The notes beneath the pieces were generated by a model. The model worked only from the letters and a program-made list of their open reading frames with translations. It did no database searches and was not told the origin of the DNA. A stretch of 64,000 bases of DNA from Pandoraea aquatica (lineage in GTDB: Bacteria > Pseudomonadota > Gammaproteobacteria > Burkholderiales > Burkholderiaceae): NCBI RefSeq assembly GCF_902459565.1, contig NZ_CABPSN010000001.1:186001-250000 (forward strand), written 5' to 3'. Positions 26,221-33,928 of this stretch are shown piece by piece; within the stretch, counting starts at the first letter, position 1; each line of letters starts with the position of its first letter. Position numbers and translations under genes: made by a program.

Positions 26221-26883
26221 ATGCCACGTTCTTCCCCCCACTTCGACGATGTCACGCTGGGCGTACTTCACGCCGCCGCCCGACGGGCCAACGCAGCACA
26301 TCGCGAGTCGAACACGGCATTTCTCGACCAGTTCATTCGCGACGCCACCGGCGCAACGCATCGCCTGCACAGCGCACAAACTTACCTTCGCGTATTGGCG
26401 GGCGCGGGCATCGAGCGCTTGCCCAGTGCGGGCACGGTGCAGCGGGCGATTACGCGGGCACGGATCGGGCCGGGCGGCATTGCACCGGCGGGCGATGCGA
26501 TGCATCCCGGCATGCGTGCCGCTGAGCAGCAGACGCTGGCGCAGCACGTCGCGCGGGTCATGGCGCTGCTCAGCCCGGACGGCAGCGGACGCCCGGCAAT
26601 CGATCCGCCTGCGGATGCCCCGTTCGATGCGATGGATGCCTACCGGCGATTGCAGCGTCTGGAAGGAGAGAATCGCGCGTTGCGCGTGCGCGCAGAGGAA
26701 CTCACCGCCATGCTGATGGCGGCGCGTGTGGCGTTAGCCGAAGCGCTCAGCCATCACGGGCATCGTGAACGAGGGGAAGCGGGGAGTGGCGGGCGCATGT
26801 CCGATGCGCCCGGTGCCGAAACCCCGGGCGCAAGGGATAAACGGGACAAGTCAGACAAGCCGGGCAGGTCGCGTTACGACTGA
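26221..26883 (+). CDS. Unknown protein at the end of the Bat operon
   Basis: I do not recognise this 220-residue protein. It has no signal peptide or membrane helix. A helical region near residues 140-180 (YRRLQRLEGENRALRVRAEEL) looks like a coiled coil, and the C-terminal 40 residues are charged, Gly/Lys/Asp-rich and probably disordered. The ATG has a GAGGAG ribosome binding site and lies 12 bp after batD, so it belongs to that operon. Its last 10 bases overlap the 3' end of the convergent MORN gene. It may be a cytoplasmic accessory factor of the Bat complex (inference). Confidence 0.65.
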   Translation: MPRSSPHFDDVTLGVLHAAARRANAAHRESNTAFLDQFIRDATGATHRLHSAQTYLRVLAGAGIERLPSAGTVQRAITRARIGPGGIAPAGDAMHPGMRAAEQQTLAQHVARVMALLSPDGSGRPAIDPPADAPFDAMDAYRRLQRLEGENRALRVRAEELTAMLMAARVALAEALSHHGHRERGEAGSGGRMSDAPGAETPGARDKRDKSDKPGRSRYD

Positions 26884-28223
26884 CCCGGCGGCAGATAGCA
26901 CGTGCCGGTGAAGCGCGTGCCGTTCCACTGGATCTTGAGCGGCATGGCGGGCTCCTTGCACGAGAGCATTTGAAGCTCGCCGAACCGGTCGGCGTGCAGC
27001 GACGATTGCTGACCCGGGTTCAGGCCGTACATGCCGGAGTATTGCTTCTCGCACTGCGCCGTATCGCTTTCGCCCTTCAGGCTGGTCACGCACCAGGCGG
27101 TGTTCACGATGTAGCCGCATTTGTTGACGATGCCGGTCTCGTAGTCGTACCAACCACCCCAGCCACTCGCGCCGCGCTTTATGCGCACCTGCTCCATGCA
27201 GCCTTTGACGGGGGCGGTCGCCTTGCGTCCGGCAAACGGATCGTTGGACGAGGCACGTCCGCCCCCGGATCCTGCGCTTCCTACGCTGCCATTGCCTGCC
27301 GACGCCATCGTCGAGACCGGCTGCGCCATCGGCATGGTGCCGCCGCCAGACGATCCCGTTCCTGAAACCGCTTGTAGCGCGGTGGCGGCGGCCTGATATT
27401 GCGCGGCATTGCGTCCGCCACCACTGGCGACGCCTTGGGCGGCCGCGCCCAGCAGACCGGCAACGAACGAGAATACGCCGGGGCCGCTATCCGTCGATGC
27501 CGCCTTGGTTCGCACACCGTTGGAGTACGTCGCGATGAGTGTGCCGTCCGCCTCGCTGTCGGTTCCCTCGACGATCTTGCTGTTGACGAACTGACCGGCG
27601 CGAATCGAGCCGTCCTGTGCAAACACGATCACGCCGTTGCCGCTGAACTGGTTCTTCAGCCATCCGCCGCGATAGGTGTTGCCGTTAGTTTCCAACTGAT
27701 AGCCTTCGCCGGTCATGTCGCTGTCGATGAAGTCGCCTTCGTAGCGTTTGCCGCTGGCCCAGACATAGACACCCTTGCCGGTGCGCTTGCCCGCGATGAA
27801 GTCACCATCGTAGAAGTCGCCGTTGGGCCAGTAGTATTTTGCTTTGCCGGTGCGTCCGTCTGCGGCGAACGGTCCTTCGTAGCGATCGCCGGACGCCCAT
27901 GTATAGACGCCTACACCCCCGCGTTTGCCATTAACCATGGTGCCTTCGAAGCGCGCCGAGAAGGCGCCATTACGGCTCCACTCCTGGACCCCAGGGCCAT
28001 CGGCGATACCGCTCTTGTTGCACGGCCCGGTCCAGGTAGAGGTCCACTCAGGACGCTCCTCGGGCTTGGCGTCCGACCAGACCTTGCAGTGATTCGGGCC
28101 TTCCGCCTGAATGAATGCGCCTTCTTCGGCGTGTGCGTTGCCGATGACGACAAATAGTCCGACTGCGCTTGCGGCAGCCAGGGCGAGTTTTGCGCGATGG
28201 ATGCGCTTATATACGCGTGCCAT
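26874..28223 (-). CDS. Secreted MORN-repeat protein
   Basis: A 449-residue protein with a signal peptide (about residues 8-33, ending GNAHA). At least four MORN repeats follow, around residues 80-210 (examples: YEGPFAADGRTGKAKYYWPNG, cut here as YEGPFAADGR; YDGDFIAGKRTGKGVYVW; YEGDFIDSDMTGEGY; YRGGWLKNQFSGNGV). A Gly/Ser-rich linker leads to a Cys-containing C-terminal domain (cysteines in KGCMEQV, NKCGYI, AWCVTS, QCEKQY, LSCKEP, GTCYLP) that could form disulfides in the periplasm. Function unknown; MORN repeats usually bind lipids or scaffold proteins. GGGGGAAA lies just upstream of the ATG. Confidence 0.82.
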   Translation of the reverse strand: MARVYKRIHRAKLALAAASAVGLFVVIGNAHAEEGAFIQAEGPNHCKVWSDAKPEERPEWTSTWTGPCNKSGIADGPGVQEWSRNGAFSARFEGTMVNGKRGGVGVYTWASGDRYEGPFAADGRTGKAKYYWPNGDFYDGDFIAGKRTGKGVYVWASGKRYEGDFIDSDMTGEGYQLETNGNTYRGGWLKNQFSGNGVIVFAQDGSIRAGQFVNSKIVEGTDSEADGTLIATYSNGVRTKAASTDSGPGVFSFVAGLLGAAAQGVASGGGRNAAQYQAAATALQAVSGTGSSGGGTMPMAQPVSTMASAGNGSVGSAGSGGGRASSNDPFAGRKATAPVKGCMEQVRIKRGASGWGGWYDYETGIVNKCGYIVNTAWCVTSLKGESDTAQCEKQYSGMYGLNPGQQSSLHADRFGELQMLSCKEPAMPLKIQWNGTRFTGTCYLPPGQS

Positions 28224-28375
28224 GTTTTCCCCCTGTGTTTTTGTGGTGCTGTTTTGATAGGAGGATAGTCGTGCGCGAGCGTTCGCTTCATCATCCATTT
28301 GAGGGATGCTTGATTATTTGCGGCGCAAGCGCTTGAATCCGCTAATCCGTAACTCATTCCGGATCGACGACCCAT

Positions 28376-29134
28376 ATGGTGAATCGCCTGCTGCTGTGCG
28401 GCCTGCCTGTGCTGGCCCTATGCCTGACTTGTACCGCCATGGCGGCCGACGCACCGGCGTCCGGTGCTACGGCGGACATCGATAAAACGCTCACAAGCTG
28501 CCTTGCCGATCCCGAGAAGCAGTCGACCGGCGGGCAGGACGAGTGCATCGTGGATGCCACCCATGCATGGGACGCGCGTCTCAATACGACCTATCAATCG
28601 CTGCGCGACGCATTGCCGGAAACGGCGCGCCCGGCGTTGCTCGCGGCGCAGCGCGCATGGCTTGCGAGTCGGGACGCGGATCTGAAGCTCATCGAGGCCG
28701 TCTATGCCACCGTGCACGGCACGATGTATGCCCCGGCGAACGCCAACGACGTGATGCGGCTGACACAGCGTCGGGCACAGACGCTCGCACGGTATCGCGA
28801 CGACGTCTCGTTGGCCGCGTCGGAGGGCACAGGCCCGGCGTCTGCGAAGGTGGCCGGTCATGCTGGTCATGCCCAGAATGCCGAGGTCGACCGCTGGGGC
28901 CGTCGCATGATGCGCAGATTGCCGTCAGCGTCGGGCGGTGTCGTTAGAGCGTCGAATGAGAAGTGGCGTACGTTTGCGTCTGCCGAGAAGGGACTGATTG
29001 CCGTCGTGTGTCCGTCGGACGGCAATACAAGCGCTTCGAGCGCTCAGGCTTGTCGCAATGTGCAGGCGGCAAATGAGACGGCCGCCCGCGTGCAATGGCT
29101 CAAAGGGCTCGATGGGATGATCGGCGCGGACTGA
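28376..29134 (+). CDS. LprI/DUF1311-like exported protein
   Basis: A 252-residue protein with a signal peptide (about residues 1-23, ending TAMA). It then has a domain resembling DUF1311/LprI: paired cysteines in LTSCLADPEKQSTGGQDECIVDAT (cited as two cysteines about 18 residues apart), the YQSLRDALPETARPALLAAQRAWLASRDAD core, and a trailing Leu/Arg helix. Members of this family inhibit lysozyme in some bacteria; here that is only a possibility. The C-terminal half is extra and unrecognised. It is divergent from the MORN gene across 152 bp in which I see no clear operator. Confidence 0.75.
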   Translation: MVNRLLLCGLPVLALCLTCTAMAADAPASGATADIDKTLTSCLADPEKQSTGGQDECIVDATHAWDARLNTTYQSLRDALPETARPALLAAQRAWLASRDADLKLIEAVYATVHGTMYAPANANDVMRLTQRRAQTLARYRDDVSLAASEGTGPASAKVAGHAGHAQNAEVDRWGRRMMRRLPSASGGVVRASNEKWRTFASAEKGLIAVVCPSDGNTSASSAQACRNVQAANETAARVQWLKGLDGMIGAD

Positions 29135-29167
29135 TTTGTCCAGACCGTTCGAACGTGGCGTTCGGTG

Positions 29168-30046
29168 TCACTTGCGTCGGACGCGCACCAGCAGCCACGC
29201 CATGATGGCGGTGACAACAACTGTCGCGACAACCGCCTTCCAGACAGATCGGGTGGTGGCCCAAGTGCCGACGGCGACCGCCGCAAAGACTAGAATTGCC
29301 ACCCATTCCAGCGCCTTGTCGAGCGCGTTGGGATCCCGATACTGATGCTTCTCGACGGTGGGCGGGCGCTCTGTGACCGCCGGACGCGTGCGCGGTGCGC
29401 ATGCCGGGAAGGCTTCCACCAGCGACCGGCTCGGCCACGGGTTCACCTCGGCGCGCGGATTGCCAGTGCCGGTCGAGCGCCAGACGGCGTCGCTGTCGGC
29501 GACGCGGCGGAGGTCTTCGATCTCGTCGGCCAGTGCGGGTTGCACGTGTGTGCCGTGATCCAGCGCCGCAACCTGTTCCAGCTCGGTGGTCATCCACTCG
29601 GTGGCGTCGGTCACGTCGGGCAGGCCGCCGGTGCGCACGAGAATGAACCCGCCGTATGCCGTGCCGAGGTAATCGACGAAGGCGTCGAAGATCGCTCGGT
29701 AACGTTCCCCGAGCAGTTCGATGACGTGATCGCGCCGACGGGCGGCGCGTTCGAGCGCCAAGGTCTTTGTCGTCACCAGATAGGGGTACTTCGCATCCTT
29801 TTCCGCTTGCGTCGCACCTTCCAGAAACTCGTCGATTTCTACGGCGTCGTCGTCCGGGTCGAACTCGTCGATGACGTACGCAAAGTGAATGTCTTCGGCG
29901 GAAAAGAGGACTCGCCAGAACAGCGGGAGATAGGCGTTGGCTTCCAACGACGGGCCGTCGGCGGAGAAATACGTCTTCAGTTCGCCCTTACGGCCCTCCG
30001 GCATGCGTGGCCACGGCGGACTCTCGAGAAACACTGGATGTGACAT
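29168..30046 (-). CDS. Unknown protein with C-terminal membrane helices
   Basis: A 292-residue protein I do not recognise. The N-terminal 190 residues are soluble, acidic and aromatic-rich (LPLFWRVLFSAEDIHFAYVIDEFD). A Pro/Arg-rich linker leads to two C-terminal membrane helices (about residues 240-260 and 264-284), then a basic end, so it is probably tail-anchored with the main domain in the cytoplasm. The start at 30046 is chosen over an upstream in-frame codon because it gives the compact MSHPVF start; the ribosome binding site is weak. Immediate neighbours do not suggest a function. Confidence 0.6.
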   Translation of the reverse strand: MSHPVFLESPPWPRMPEGRKGELKTYFSADGPSLEANAYLPLFWRVLFSAEDIHFAYVIDEFDPDDDAVEIDEFLEGATQAEKDAKYPYLVTTKTLALERAARRRDHVIELLGERYRAIFDAFVDYLGTAYGGFILVRTGGLPDVTDATEWMTTELEQVAALDHGTHVQPALADEIEDLRRVADSDAVWRSTGTGNPRAEVNPWPSRSLVEAFPACAPRTRPAVTERPPTVEKHQYRDPNALDKALEWVAILVFAAVAVGTWATTRSVWKAVVATVVVTAIMAWLLVRVRRK

Positions 30047-30184
30047 TTCTTGAGCCTTCTGCTGAGTTGGTCGGTGCATCAGGAGGTGACACGCCGGGCG
30101 TTTCTGACCGAATCCGGCGAGCCGGGGAAATTCTGTCCGAAATGCCCGTGTTTGTCATCCATTTCAAGAACTGATGAATTTCCG

Positions 30185-31273
30185 TCATTCTGAATCTCGC
30201 GAGACTTGTTCGTACCAATGCTTCGAACGATTGACGGCACGAACGACGATGAGCATCAGCGGGACTTCGACCAGCACGCCGACGACTGTCGCCAATGCCG
30301 CGCCGGACCGTAGCCCGAACACGCTGATGGCCGTTGCGACCGCAAGTTCGAAGAAGTTGCTCGCCGCGATCAGGCTCGATGGGCCGGCCACGCAATGCGC
30401 AACGCCGAGTTTGCGATTCAACAGATAGGCGAGTCCGGCGTTCAACAGCACCTGAACCACGATGGGAATGGCGAGCAATCCGATCACCACGGGATTCGCG
30501 ACGATTGTGGCTCCCTGGAACGCGAACAAGAGGATGAGCGTCGCGAGCAATGCTGCCATGGAGAATGGCGCGGCAGCCGCCGCGACAGTGTCGAGTGTTT
30601 TGCGACTGCGTCTGAGTAAGACGCGACGCAATCCCTGTGCAATCGCCACGGGAATCAGGATATAGGCAAACACCGACACCACGAGCGTCTCCCACGGCAC
30701 GGTGATTGAGGACACGCCCAGCAGTAGCGCGACGATGGGCGCGAATGCGACAACCATGATGGTGTCGTTCAACGCGACCTGCGACAGTGTGAAGTACGCA
30801 TCGCCCCGGCAGAGCTGCGACCATACGAAAACCATCGCGGTGCAAGGTGCGGCGGCAAGCAGGATGAGGCCTGCGATATAGCTGTCGAGCGATTCCGCCG
30901 GCAACCACGTCGCGAAGAGATGACGGACGAACAGCCAGCCGAGAAGCGCCATCGAGAATGGCTTGACAAGCCAGTTGACCGCTACCGTGACCACGACACC
31001 GCGCCAGTGTTCCGTTACGCGCCTCAACGCGCCAAACTCGATTTTTAGCAGCATCGGCACAATCATCACCCAGATCAATGCGGCGACCACGATGTTGACG
31101 TGAGCGACTTCAAGCTGAGCCACGATGTCGGCCAGTCCAGGTGCTGTGTGCCCGATGAGCACGCCCACCGTCATACAAAGGAGCACCCAGATCGACAGAA
31201 ATCGCTCGAAGGCACGCATCGGCGTTGGCGTTGCGGCGCTATCGCCGAGCGTCTGATGAGATGCATCTGTCAT
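30185..31273 (-). CDS. acr3: ACR3-family arsenite efflux permease
   Basis: A 362-residue integral membrane protein with about ten helices. It carries the ACR3 landmark APCTAMVFVWSQLCRGD around residues 140-156, whose Cys is essential for arsenite transport in studied homologues. It exports As(III), the product of the arsenate reductase encoded immediately upstream. Its ATG overlaps the arsC stop by one base (TGATG) and has an AGGGGAC ribosome binding site, so the two are coupled. Regulation is expected through the ArsR operator in front of arsC. Confidence 0.92.
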   Translation of the reverse strand: MTDASHQTLGDSAATPTPMRAFERFLSIWVLLCMTVGVLIGHTAPGLADIVAQLEVAHVNIVVAALIWVMIVPMLLKIEFGALRRVTEHWRGVVVTVAVNWLVKPFSMALLGWLFVRHLFATWLPAESLDSYIAGLILLAAAPCTAMVFVWSQLCRGDAYFTLSQVALNDTIMVVAFAPIVALLLGVSSITVPWETLVVSVFAYILIPVAIAQGLRRVLLRRSRKTLDTVAAAAAPFSMAALLATLILLFAFQGATIVANPVVIGLLAIPIVVQVLLNAGLAYLLNRKLGVAHCVAGPSSLIAASNFFELAVATAISVFGLRSGAALATVVGVLVEVPLMLIVVRAVNRSKHWYEQVSRDSE

Positions 31274-31794
31274 CACTGTCCCCTGGCGCGCAGCCGGTTC
31301 GCCATTTCCTGAAGGCGTTGTTGTGCGTCTGCCGATTCGAGCTTGTCCAACGGGAGGTCGAGGAACAGTTCGATGCGCGTGCGAAGTTGCAGATACGTCT
31401 GAAGAAAGGCTTTGCGGACCTCGTCCGGATCGCCTTGTGTTTGCGACGGATCGGGCACACCCCAGTGTGCTTTGGCCGGATGCCCGGGCCAGATCGGGCA
31501 GGTTTCGCCGGCCGCGTTGTCGCAGACGGTGAAGATGAAGTCGATGCGCGGTGCGTCCGGTTGCGCGAACTCGTCCCACGACTTGCTTCGCATCGACGAT
31601 GTATCGATGCCGCGCGACGACAACAATTCCAACGCATGTGGATTCGGTTGTCCGGCTGGCTGGCTACCCGCGCTGTGCGCGACGAAGCGCTTGCTGCCGA
31701 GGTCGTTCAGAATGCCTTCGGCGAGAATCGAACGGGCGGAGTTGTGCGTGCAAAGGAACAGCACGTGGCGCTTTAGGGTGTCTGCTTGTATCAT
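31273..31794 (-). CDS. arsC: Arsenate reductase (LMW-phosphatase type)
   Basis: A 173-residue cytoplasmic enzyme that reduces arsenate to arsenite. The P-loop is VLFLCTHNSAR (CX5R with nucleophile Cys near residue 16), followed by SILAEGILN. A later Cys (FTVCDNAAGETCPIWPG) offers the resolving cysteines typical of this class. It is transcribed away from arsR across about 60 bp that hold an operator-like inverted repeat. The C-terminal 30 residues are a helical extension. The ATG has only a weak ribosome binding site. Confidence 0.92.
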   Translation of the reverse strand: MIQADTLKRHVLFLCTHNSARSILAEGILNDLGSKRFVAHSAGSQPAGQPNPHALELLSSRGIDTSSMRSKSWDEFAQPDAPRIDFIFTVCDNAAGETCPIWPGHPAKAHWGVPDPSQTQGDPDEVRKAFLQTYLQLRTRIELFLDLPLDKLESADAQQRLQEMANRLRARGQ

Positions 31795-31805
31795 TTGATC
31801 TAAAA

Positions 31806-31821
31806 TTCCAGAAATATAGAA
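31806..31821. promoter_or_regulatory. Candidate ArsR operator, arsC/arsR divergent promoter
   Basis: The repeat TTCCA-N6-TAGAA lies between the divergent arsC and arsR starts. The same layout with perfect symmetry occurs upstream of arsH at 33001-33018, which supports shared ArsR control. Confidence 0.55.
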
Positions 31822-31854
31822 ATAACGAGTCCGCGATGAATGCGGATGACCTCT

Positions 31855-32202
31855 ATGCCTGACGCTATGCAAACTGTTCTGAACGATACCGACGCCGTGA
31901 AGGCCCTTGCTGCATTGGCGCAAGGCAATCGACTTGCCGTGTTCCGGCTTCTGGTCGTTGCCGGGCCGGGCGGGCTGAGCGTCGGCAACATCGCCGAATC
32001 GCTGGGCCTCGCCAACGCCACACTGTCCTTCCACTTGAAAGAACTCGCAAACGCCGGGCTGATTACTGCACGGCAGGAAGGCCGGTACATCTACTACGCA
32101 GCGGCCATCGACAAGATGAATGCGCTGATCGGTTTCCTGACCGAAAACTGCTGTGGCGGAGTGCCAGGGCTGTGCGAGCCGGTGTCGCCGCGCAAGTGCT
32201 GA
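31855..32202 (+). CDS. arsR: ArsR-family metalloregulator
   Basis: A 115-residue winged-helix repressor. The HTH is LSVGNIAESLGLANATLSFHLKELANAGLI, seen here as IAESLGLANATLSFHLKEL, with the wing in REGRYIYYAA. Cysteines sit at the C-terminal end (ENCCGG, GLCE and the final Cys), a plausible As(III)-binding site unlike the classic ELCVC site on the recognition helix. I chose the ATG at 31855; in-frame ATGs at 31840, 31846 and 31870 are alternatives. It is divergent from arsC and convergent with arsH. Confidence 0.88.
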   Translation: MPDAMQTVLNDTDAVKALAALAQGNRLAVFRLLVVAGPGGLSVGNIAESLGLANATLSFHLKELANAGLITARQEGRYIYYAAAIDKMNALIGFLTENCCGGVPGLCEPVSPRKC

Positions 32203-32221
32203 TGTGACGACGACGGGCCCT

Positions 32222-32245
32222 GCCTCACCGGGCGTTCGGTGAGGC
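32222..32245. terminator. Hairpin at arsR/arsH 3' ends
   Basis: A perfect 9-bp stem (GCCTCACCG with CGGTGAGGC) with a 6-base loop lies 20 bases past the arsR stop, overlapping the last codons of arsH. It probably terminates arsR. Confidence 0.5.
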
Positions 32246-32974
32246 GCCGAGGGCGATGCTGGACAGATCCGTGACCGGATCCATCGGCGTTCCGGCTTCC
32301 ACGCGCTCGCTGTAACGATCGACCAGATAATCGCGCTTGCCGCGCAGCAGCAGCGTGAACTTCACTAGCTCCTCCATCACGTCGACGACGCGGTCGTAGT
32401 AGGCCGACGGCTTCATGCGACCCTCCTCGTCGAACTCCTGAAACGCTTTGGCCACCGACGACTGGTTCGGGATCGTGAACATTCGCATCCATCGGCCGAG
32501 CTGCCGCAATTGATTGACGGAGTTGAATGACTGCGATCCGCCACTGACCTGCATCACGGCGAGCGTGCGGCCTTGTGTCGGACGGATGCCGCCCATCGAG
32601 AGGGGAAGGTGGTCGATCTGATTCTTGATGACGGCGGAAATCGTGCCGTGCCGCTCCGGGCTGCACCAGACGTGGCCTTCGGACCAGAGCGACAGGTCAC
32701 GAAGTTCTCTGACTTTGGGATGGGGCTCGCCAGTCGTCTCGTCGGGCATCGGCAGACCGCGCGGATCGAAGATACGGACTTCTGCGCCCATCCGTGTGAG
32801 GAGTCGAGCCGCTTCCTCGGTGACCAGACGCGAGTAAGAGCGTTCGCGCAAGGAGCCGTACAACATCAGGATGCGAACCGGCGGATCGCCGCGCAGGCCG
32901 AGCCGGGTAGCGATGGTTTCGTCGAGATACTCCGGCTTCAAAGCAGCGGTCGTCTGAGGTGGCACGATTGACAT
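32225..32974 (-). CDS. arsH: ArsH NADPH-dependent FMN reductase
   Basis: A 249-residue flavoprotein of the ArsH family, which oxidises trivalent organoarsenicals and reduces quinones. It has the flavodoxin-like start [26 protein letters not shown] and the ArsH-typical segments [22 protein letters not shown] and [25 protein letters not shown] (cited in part: SPERHG, GGSQSFN). The ATG at 32974 is preferred because an upstream TTG at 33007 would overlap the operator palindrome. Regulated by ArsR through that site (inference). Confidence 0.92.
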   Translation of the reverse strand: MSIVPPQTTAALKPEYLDETIATRLGLRGDPPVRILMLYGSLRERSYSRLVTEEAARLLTRMGAEVRIFDPRGLPMPDETTGEPHPKVRELRDLSLWSEGHVWCSPERHGTISAVIKNQIDHLPLSMGGIRPTQGRTLAVMQVSGGSQSFNSVNQLRQLGRWMRMFTIPNQSSVAKAFQEFDEEGRMKPSAYYDRVVDVMEELVKFTLLLRGKRDYLVDRYSERVEAGTPMDPVTDLSSIALGASPNAR

Positions 32975-33000
32975 GAGGGTCTTGAGCGTTTTGTTTGATG

Positions 33001-33018
33001 TTTCCAATAATATGGAAA
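33001..33018. promoter_or_regulatory. Candidate ArsR operator upstream of arsH
   Basis: TTTCCA-ATAATA-TGGAAA is a perfect inverted repeat 27 bp before the arsH ATG. It shares the TTCCA-N6-T(G/A)GAA layout with the site between arsC and arsR. Confidence 0.6.
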
Positions 33019-33152
33019 TATAGAATTCAACGCAAGCAATCCATTGAGCGGGCAGGGGTTTGTCAGTGGCTGGAGGGAAAGCGGAGGCGCCGATGCTGCG
33101 GAGGTCGTCGCCCGTGGTCAGCGTGAAGGCGCGTGTCGATTTCGTGCTGTTT

Positions 33153-33166
33153 ATTGCAAATGCAAT
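33153..33166. promoter_or_regulatory. 14-bp palindrome copy 1 upstream of GST gene
   Basis: ATTGCAAATGCAAT, with half-sites ATTGCA and TGCAAT around two central bases, is identical to a second copy at 33195-33208. The two start 42 bp apart, four helical turns, as expected for paired operators on one DNA face. Confidence 0.55.
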
Positions 33167-33194
33167 TGTCGGATGGCATCATCTCGTCAAATGA

Positions 33195-33208
33195 ATTGCA
33201 AATGCAAT
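33195..33208. promoter_or_regulatory. 14-bp palindrome copy 2 upstream of GST gene
   Basis: This is an exact repeat of the copy at 33153-33166. It ends 66 bp before the GST start, a position compatible with control of that promoter. The 300-bp gap between arsH and the GST gene holds these sites and the arsH operator, and no gene. Confidence 0.55.
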
Positions 33209-33274
33209 CGTATGAGGGGGAGCCTTTACGGTGCATTTGTATCTCTTCGACGGCACGACGATTGGACTATCGCA

Positions 33275-33928
33275 ATGACAATTCAGCTCTATGGCTTCTG
33301 GCGTTCCAACGCTGCGTTTCGCGTGAAGGTTGCGCTTGCACTGAAACAGCTCCCGTATGAGGAAATCGAGGTCGATATTCTCGCGGGACGGCAGTTCGAC
33401 ACCGATTACGCGGATGTCAACGCGGAGCGCGTGGTTCCGACCCTGGTGCACGACGGCCATCGTGTCTTTCAGTCGATGGCGATCATGGAGTATCTGGACG
33501 AGATTTTCCCCGAGCCGAGATTGATGCCGGTAGATGCACGAGACCGCGCGTATGTCCGTGCGGTCGCGCAGGTGCACGTGGCGGATTCACACCCGTTTGT
33601 CGTGCCGCGTGTTCGCAAGCATCTGGCGCAAACGTTCGGCGTAGGCACGGATGCCGTCGAGGCCTGGTGTGCGCATTGGGGGAGGGAAGGGCTGGCGACG
33701 TACGAGCGGATGCTGATGGTGCGCCCGGCGGCGCCGTTCGTCATCGGCGCGACACCCACGCTCGCGGACATCTGCATCGCCGGTCAGAGAATCATTGCCG
33801 ATCTGTATCAGGTCGACATGGACGAATTTCCGCGGGTGGCCGAATTGACGAAGCGCTGCTTCGAGATGCCGGAATTTGCCGAGGCGCATCCGTTCCGGCA
33901 ACCGGGGTATCGTGCGGTGGAGATTTAG
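33275..33928 (+). CDS. Glutathione S-transferase, zeta/maleylacetoacetate-isomerase-like
   Basis: A 217-residue GST with an N-terminal thioredoxin-like domain (residues 1-80; ERVVPTLVHDGHRVFQSMAIMEYLDEIFP) and an all-helical C-terminal domain. Overall order matches maleylacetoacetate isomerase, but the zeta-class active-site SSCS motif reads RSNAAFRV, so the catalytic Ser/Cys are not conserved and isomerase activity is doubtful. Paired palindromes in its promoter region suggest specific regulation. Its stop overlaps the 3' end of the convergent methyltransferase by four bases. Confidence 0.8.
   Translation: MTIQLYGFWRSNAAFRVKVALALKQLPYEEIEVDILAGRQFDTDYADVNAERVVPTLVHDGHRVFQSMAIMEYLDEIFPEPRLMPVDARDRAYVRAVAQVHVADSHPFVVPRVRKHLAQTFGVGTDAVEAWCAHWGREGLATYERMLMVRPAAPFVIGATPTLADICIAGQRIIADLYQVDMDEFPRVAELTKRCFEMPEFAEAHPFRQPGYRAVEI

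Noticed and set aside
32975-33007. TTG at 33007 as the arsH start
   Set aside because: It would place the start inside the operator palindrome; the ATG at 32974 gives a normal ArsH N-terminus.
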